This document shows positions 15,806 to 18,166 of a DNA stretch of 18,166 bases, one piece after another; within the stretch, counting starts at the first letter, position 1, and the number at the start of each line of letters is the position of its first letter. The position numbers and the translations under genes were made by a program. The stretch comes from JAEHDI01 sp035455185 (GTDB lineage: Bacteria > Acidobacteriota > Terriglobia > Bryobacterales > Bryobacteraceae): positions 1-18,166 of the forward strand of contig DATIFQ010000387.1 in the NCBI GenBank assembly GCA_035455185.1, in the 5' to 3' direction. The notes beneath the pieces were generated by a model. It was not told the origin of the DNA. It saw only the letters and a program-made list of their open reading frames with translations, and made no database searches.

Positions 15806-17095
15806 ATGATCCCGTACTCGGAACAGCGCCGTACTTTCATGAAGTGGGTTGTGGCTGCGCCCGTCTTCGGAACGATCGCAGCGAAAGGATTGTCGGAGAA
15901 GCTGATGGCGGCCGCCGGCAAAGCCTCCAGCAGCCATGTCTACACGCGCCTCGGTATCCGGCCCCTGATCAACGCCCGCGGCACCTGGACTTACCTCAGC
16001 GGCTCGCTACTCCTGCCGGAGGTGCGAAAGGCCATGGACGACGCAGCGCGCCATTTTGTGGACATCTACGAACTCGAGCGCGCAGCCGGCAAGCGGTTGG
16101 CCGAGCTCGCCGGCACGGAGTTCGGAATGGTCACATCCGGAGCCGCGGGAGCGATGGCGGCTGCGACCGCCGCCTGCATTGCTGGGACGGACCAGAATAA
16201 TGTGTGGCAACTGCCCGATACCACAGGTCTTAAGCACGAGGTCGTCATGCTTGGAGGCCGCAGCGCTTTTGACAGCGCGATCCGCCTTGCCGGGGGGAAA
16301 CTTGTTCTCGTTCACTCTCTCGACGAACTTGCCCCCGCTCTGAACGACCGGACCGCCATGGTCTACACCACCTGGCTCGGCGACCGTCTCGAAAAGGCGC
16401 TCGCAATCACAAAGAAGGCTGGCGTGCCGATGCTCCTCGATGACGCCGCCGGCATCCCGCCCATTGAAAACCTGCGCACGTATGCCAAGATGGGCATCGA
16501 TCTGTTCTGCTTCAGCGGCGGCAAGGGTCTCCAGGGCCCGCAATGCTCCGGCCTGCTCCTCGGCCGGAAAGACCTGATCGATGGCGCGCTCGCGAATTAC
16601 AGCCCGTGGGAAGGCGCCGTCTGCCGTCCGATGAAGGTCGGCAAGGAGGAGATCATCGGCGTGCTCGCCGCCGTCGAATCGTGGTTCAAGCTGGACCTCA
16701 ACAAACTCAATGCGGAATGGGAGAAGCGCGTTCGACGGATCGCGAAGCTCGTGGAAACCGTTCCCGGCGTCACCACCGAGATCAAGATTCCCGAAGGTGG
16801 CAACCGGTACCCCACATTGACCGTGAACTGGGACGAGCAGGCCTTCGGACTAACGGTGGAGCAGTGCGACCAGCAACTCCGCGACGGCGAGCCGCGCATC
16901 GAGGTGCTTACCTCGAAGAACCCCAGTCTCGTTCCCGTGGTGAGCGAGGGCGGCGGCAAAAGTTCGAAGTCCGGTCCCCGGCCGAACCGTCTTCAAATCG
17001 TCTCCTTGACGATTCAGGAAGGCGAAGATCTCCTCATCGGTCGCCGGCTCCGAGAAATCCTCGGTGCCGCGCGCAAACGAACCGCAAGTAGTTGA
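15806..17095 (+). CDS. Tat-exported SelA-like / D-glucosaminate-6-phosphate ammonia-lyase-like PLP protein
   Basis: This 429-residue fold-type I PLP protein has a twin-arginine signal: EQRRTFMKWVVAAPVFGTIAAKG (Arg8-Arg9, matching the S/T-R-R-x-F-x-K consensus). The body matches the SelA-like superfamily that includes D-glucosaminate-6-phosphate ammonia-lyase. Landmarks are YTRLGIRPLINARGTWTYLSGS at the N-terminus, VTSGAAGAMAAATAA for the phosphate-binding turn, the cofactor Asp in LLDDAAGIPP (Asp212/213), and the Schiff-base Lys in FSGGKGLQGPQCSGLLLGRKDLI (Lys240). The active-site lysine is present. It is unlikely to be true selenocysteine synthase, because members with this GGKGLQGPQ segment are generally amino-sugar or amino-acid lyases and this one appears to be exported. 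The substrate is unknown. It is transcribed away from the ceramidase-like run and its stop lies 3 bases from the stop of the isomerase-like gene. Confidence 0.85.
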   Translation: MIPYSEQRRTFMKWVVAAPVFGTIAAKGLSEKLMAAAGKASSSHVYTRLGIRPLINARGTWTYLSGSLLLPEVRKAMDDAARHFVDIYELERAAGKRLAELAGTEFGMVTSGAAGAMAAATAACIAGTDQNNVWQLPDTTGLKHEVVMLGGRSAFDSAIRLAGGKLVLVHSLDELAPALNDRTAMVYTTWLGDRLEKALAITKKAGVPMLLDDAAGIPPIENLRTYAKMGIDLFCFSGGKGLQGPQCSGLLLGRKDLIDGALANYSPWEGAVCRPMKVGKEEIIGVLAAVESWFKLDLNKLNAEWEKRVRRIAKLVETVPGVTTEIKIPEGGNRYPTLTVNWDEQAFGLTVEQCDQQLRDGEPRIEVLTSKNPSLVPVVSEGGGKSSKSGPRPNRLQIVSLTIQEGEDLLIGRRLREILGAARKRTASS

Positions 17096-17098
17096 CGA

Positions 17099-18166
17099 TT
17101 ACGCCACTACCTCCACGCCCAGACCCATGAGGGCGCCGAGCCGTCCCATCGCCTCGGAGTAGTCTCCATACACCCACACGAGGTGATTGCCATACTCGGT
17201 CTGCTTGCGGACGAACGCTTCGCCGTTCCCCGTCTCCGACGGTTTGATGAACGCTGCCACTGAACAGCCGAGGTTGTCCTTGTCCCAGCCTTCCGACTGG
17301 ACCAGAGTCCCTTTCATCACCAGTACCTGCTTTGCGTTCGGATGCATCCGAGCGACGGTAACCCGTTTCTCGCTGTTCTGCATGAAGTCGACCACCGCCT
17401 TCGTGCCCCAGCCGGACTGAACAAATCGCCCCAGCTTGTACGGCAGACCCGGCTGATCGAACCCATTCATCCGGATTCCAGGAGCGCTGTGATTGATCTC
17501 CACCACGCCGCCCTTGCGGAAGAACATGTTTCCGAGATGCGAGGACTTGCCCGACACCGACATCAGCAGCCGCATCCCTAGCAGCGCGCCCATGTCCCCT
17601 TCACACGACGACGCGATGCCCTGGTCCTTGAACAGCGTGTGGATCAGGCACGGCGTGATCTTCCATTTCTCGGGAAGGCGGCTGGCGCAGAACTCAAAAC
17701 ACTCGACGGTGAACGCGTTGCAGGCATGCGCCTCCATCAATCGTTCAATGGTCCGCTTGAAGAGAAGGCTCCGGACGACGTACTCCCGATCCAGGTAACT
17801 TTGGACGGCGTTCCGGATCAACGCGTCCGCTTCGGCGCCGGTCCCCTGTCGCACAGCGTTGTCCGCAAGCGTCGTCTCCATGGACTCGGCCAGTGCTTTG
17901 TACGGGAGCATTCTGACCTTCACGCCCAACCTCGCTTCTAGATCCTGAAGGTCCGTGATGCCCGTCAAGGAAGCCACCGACGGAAAGCCGCGGTTCGTCG
18001 GGAACAGCACCGAAGTCTCGCGGAAGATCTTGCGTGCCCGCAGCAGATCGATCGTACTCCGGAGTTCCTCGTTGTCCTCGACCACCAGCATCTCGTCGCC
18101 CTGCGTCTTGGCATAGGCCGCCACGTCGACCGTCCGGCAGTTGATTCCGAACAAGATGCCGGGTTT
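17099..18166 (-). CDS. L-fucose/L-arabinose isomerase superfamily protein (N-terminus outside window)
   Basis: The frame is open to the right edge (KPGILFGINCRTVDVAAY at the edge), so a 5' portion is missing; the visible 355 residues include the natural C-terminus. The pattern fits the L-fucose isomerase-like superfamily: an N-terminal Rossmann-like part, then FTVECFEFCASRLPEKWKITPCLIHTLFKDQGIASSCEGDMGALLGMRLLM and VVEINHSAPGIRMNG. The Glu of CEGD and the His of NHSAP correspond to metal-binding positions of the family. A C-terminal beta domain follows. Family members interconvert aldoses and ketoses with Mn2+, but many homologues annotated this way have no proven substrate. The visible part carries no export signal, but its true start cannot be seen. 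It is convergent with the SelA-like gene, three bases apart. Superfamily assignment is likely; substrate is not assignable. Confidence 0.75.
   Translation of the reverse strand, partial: KPGILFGINCRTVDVAAYAKTQGDEMLVVEDNEELRSTIDLLRARKIFRETSVLFPTNRGFPSVASLTGITDLQDLEARLGVKVRMLPYKALAESMETTLADNAVRQGTGAEADALIRNAVQSYLDREYVVRSLLFKRTIERLMEAHACNAFTVECFEFCASRLPEKWKITPCLIHTLFKDQGIASSCEGDMGALLGMRLLMSVSGKSSHLGNMFFRKGGVVEINHSAPGIRMNGFDQPGLPYKLGRFVQSGWGTKAVVDFMQNSEKRVTVARMHPNAKQVLVMKGTLVQSEGWDKDNLGCSVAAFIKPSETGNGEAFVRKQTEYGNHLVWVYGDYSEAMGRLGALMGLGVEVVA

Overview
The window (18,166 bases, high GC, almost fully coding) looks like a chromosomal segment of an Acidobacteriota member, most likely of the Solibacter/Bryobacter group. 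This is an inference from gene content: CBM9-like/DUF5916 outer-membrane proteins, Tat-exported PLP-fold proteins, a secreted ceramidase-like protein and beta-helix proteins side by side. I see no rRNA, tRNA, CRISPR array, insertion sequence or phage gene.

Positions 1-9491, plus strand, form one tightly packed run. It holds the end of an alpha/beta hydrolase, a UPF0104/LPG-synthase-TM membrane protein, a decayed and 5'-truncated rpiB remnant, and a deoC with an unusual N-terminal extension. A GAF-GAF-PP2C (RsbU/SpoIIE-type) phosphatase, lysA, a DUF5916 outer-membrane barrel protein and a secreted alpha/alpha-toroid-like protein follow. From deoC onward the junctions are 11 nt, a 4-nt ATGA overlap, a 1-nt overlap and 12 nt, so co-transcription is likely.

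Positions 9519-15746, minus strand, form a second run, read from high to low coordinates. It encodes a secreted ceramidase-like protein, a Tat-exported DegT-type aminotransferase-fold protein, a secreted right-handed beta-helix protein split by an in-frame TAG, and a single-chain dihydroorotate-dehydrogenase-like protein carrying PyrD-type and PyrK-type halves. The two runs converge at about 9500. From 15806 a divergent plus-strand gene encodes a SelA-like PLP protein, also with a Tat signal. It converges with a partial minus-strand gene of the L-fucose/L-arabinose isomerase superfamily that runs off the right edge.

The most striking signal is the rpiB remnant plus deoC pair. The DeoC N-terminus starts with a short amphipathic helix resembling bacterial-microcompartment encapsulation peptides, followed by a C-x2-C-x2-C-x7-C segment. 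The gene just upstream reads clearly as the C-terminal half of an RpiB-family sugar-phosphate isomerase. It lacks its N-terminal portion and carries two compensating frameshifts. DeoC plus RpiB is the enzymatic signature of sugar-phosphate-type microcompartment loci, so this may be an eroded relic of one. No shell protein gene lies in the window. The second notable signal is the amber-interrupted beta-helix gene, whose two halves are in the same frame.
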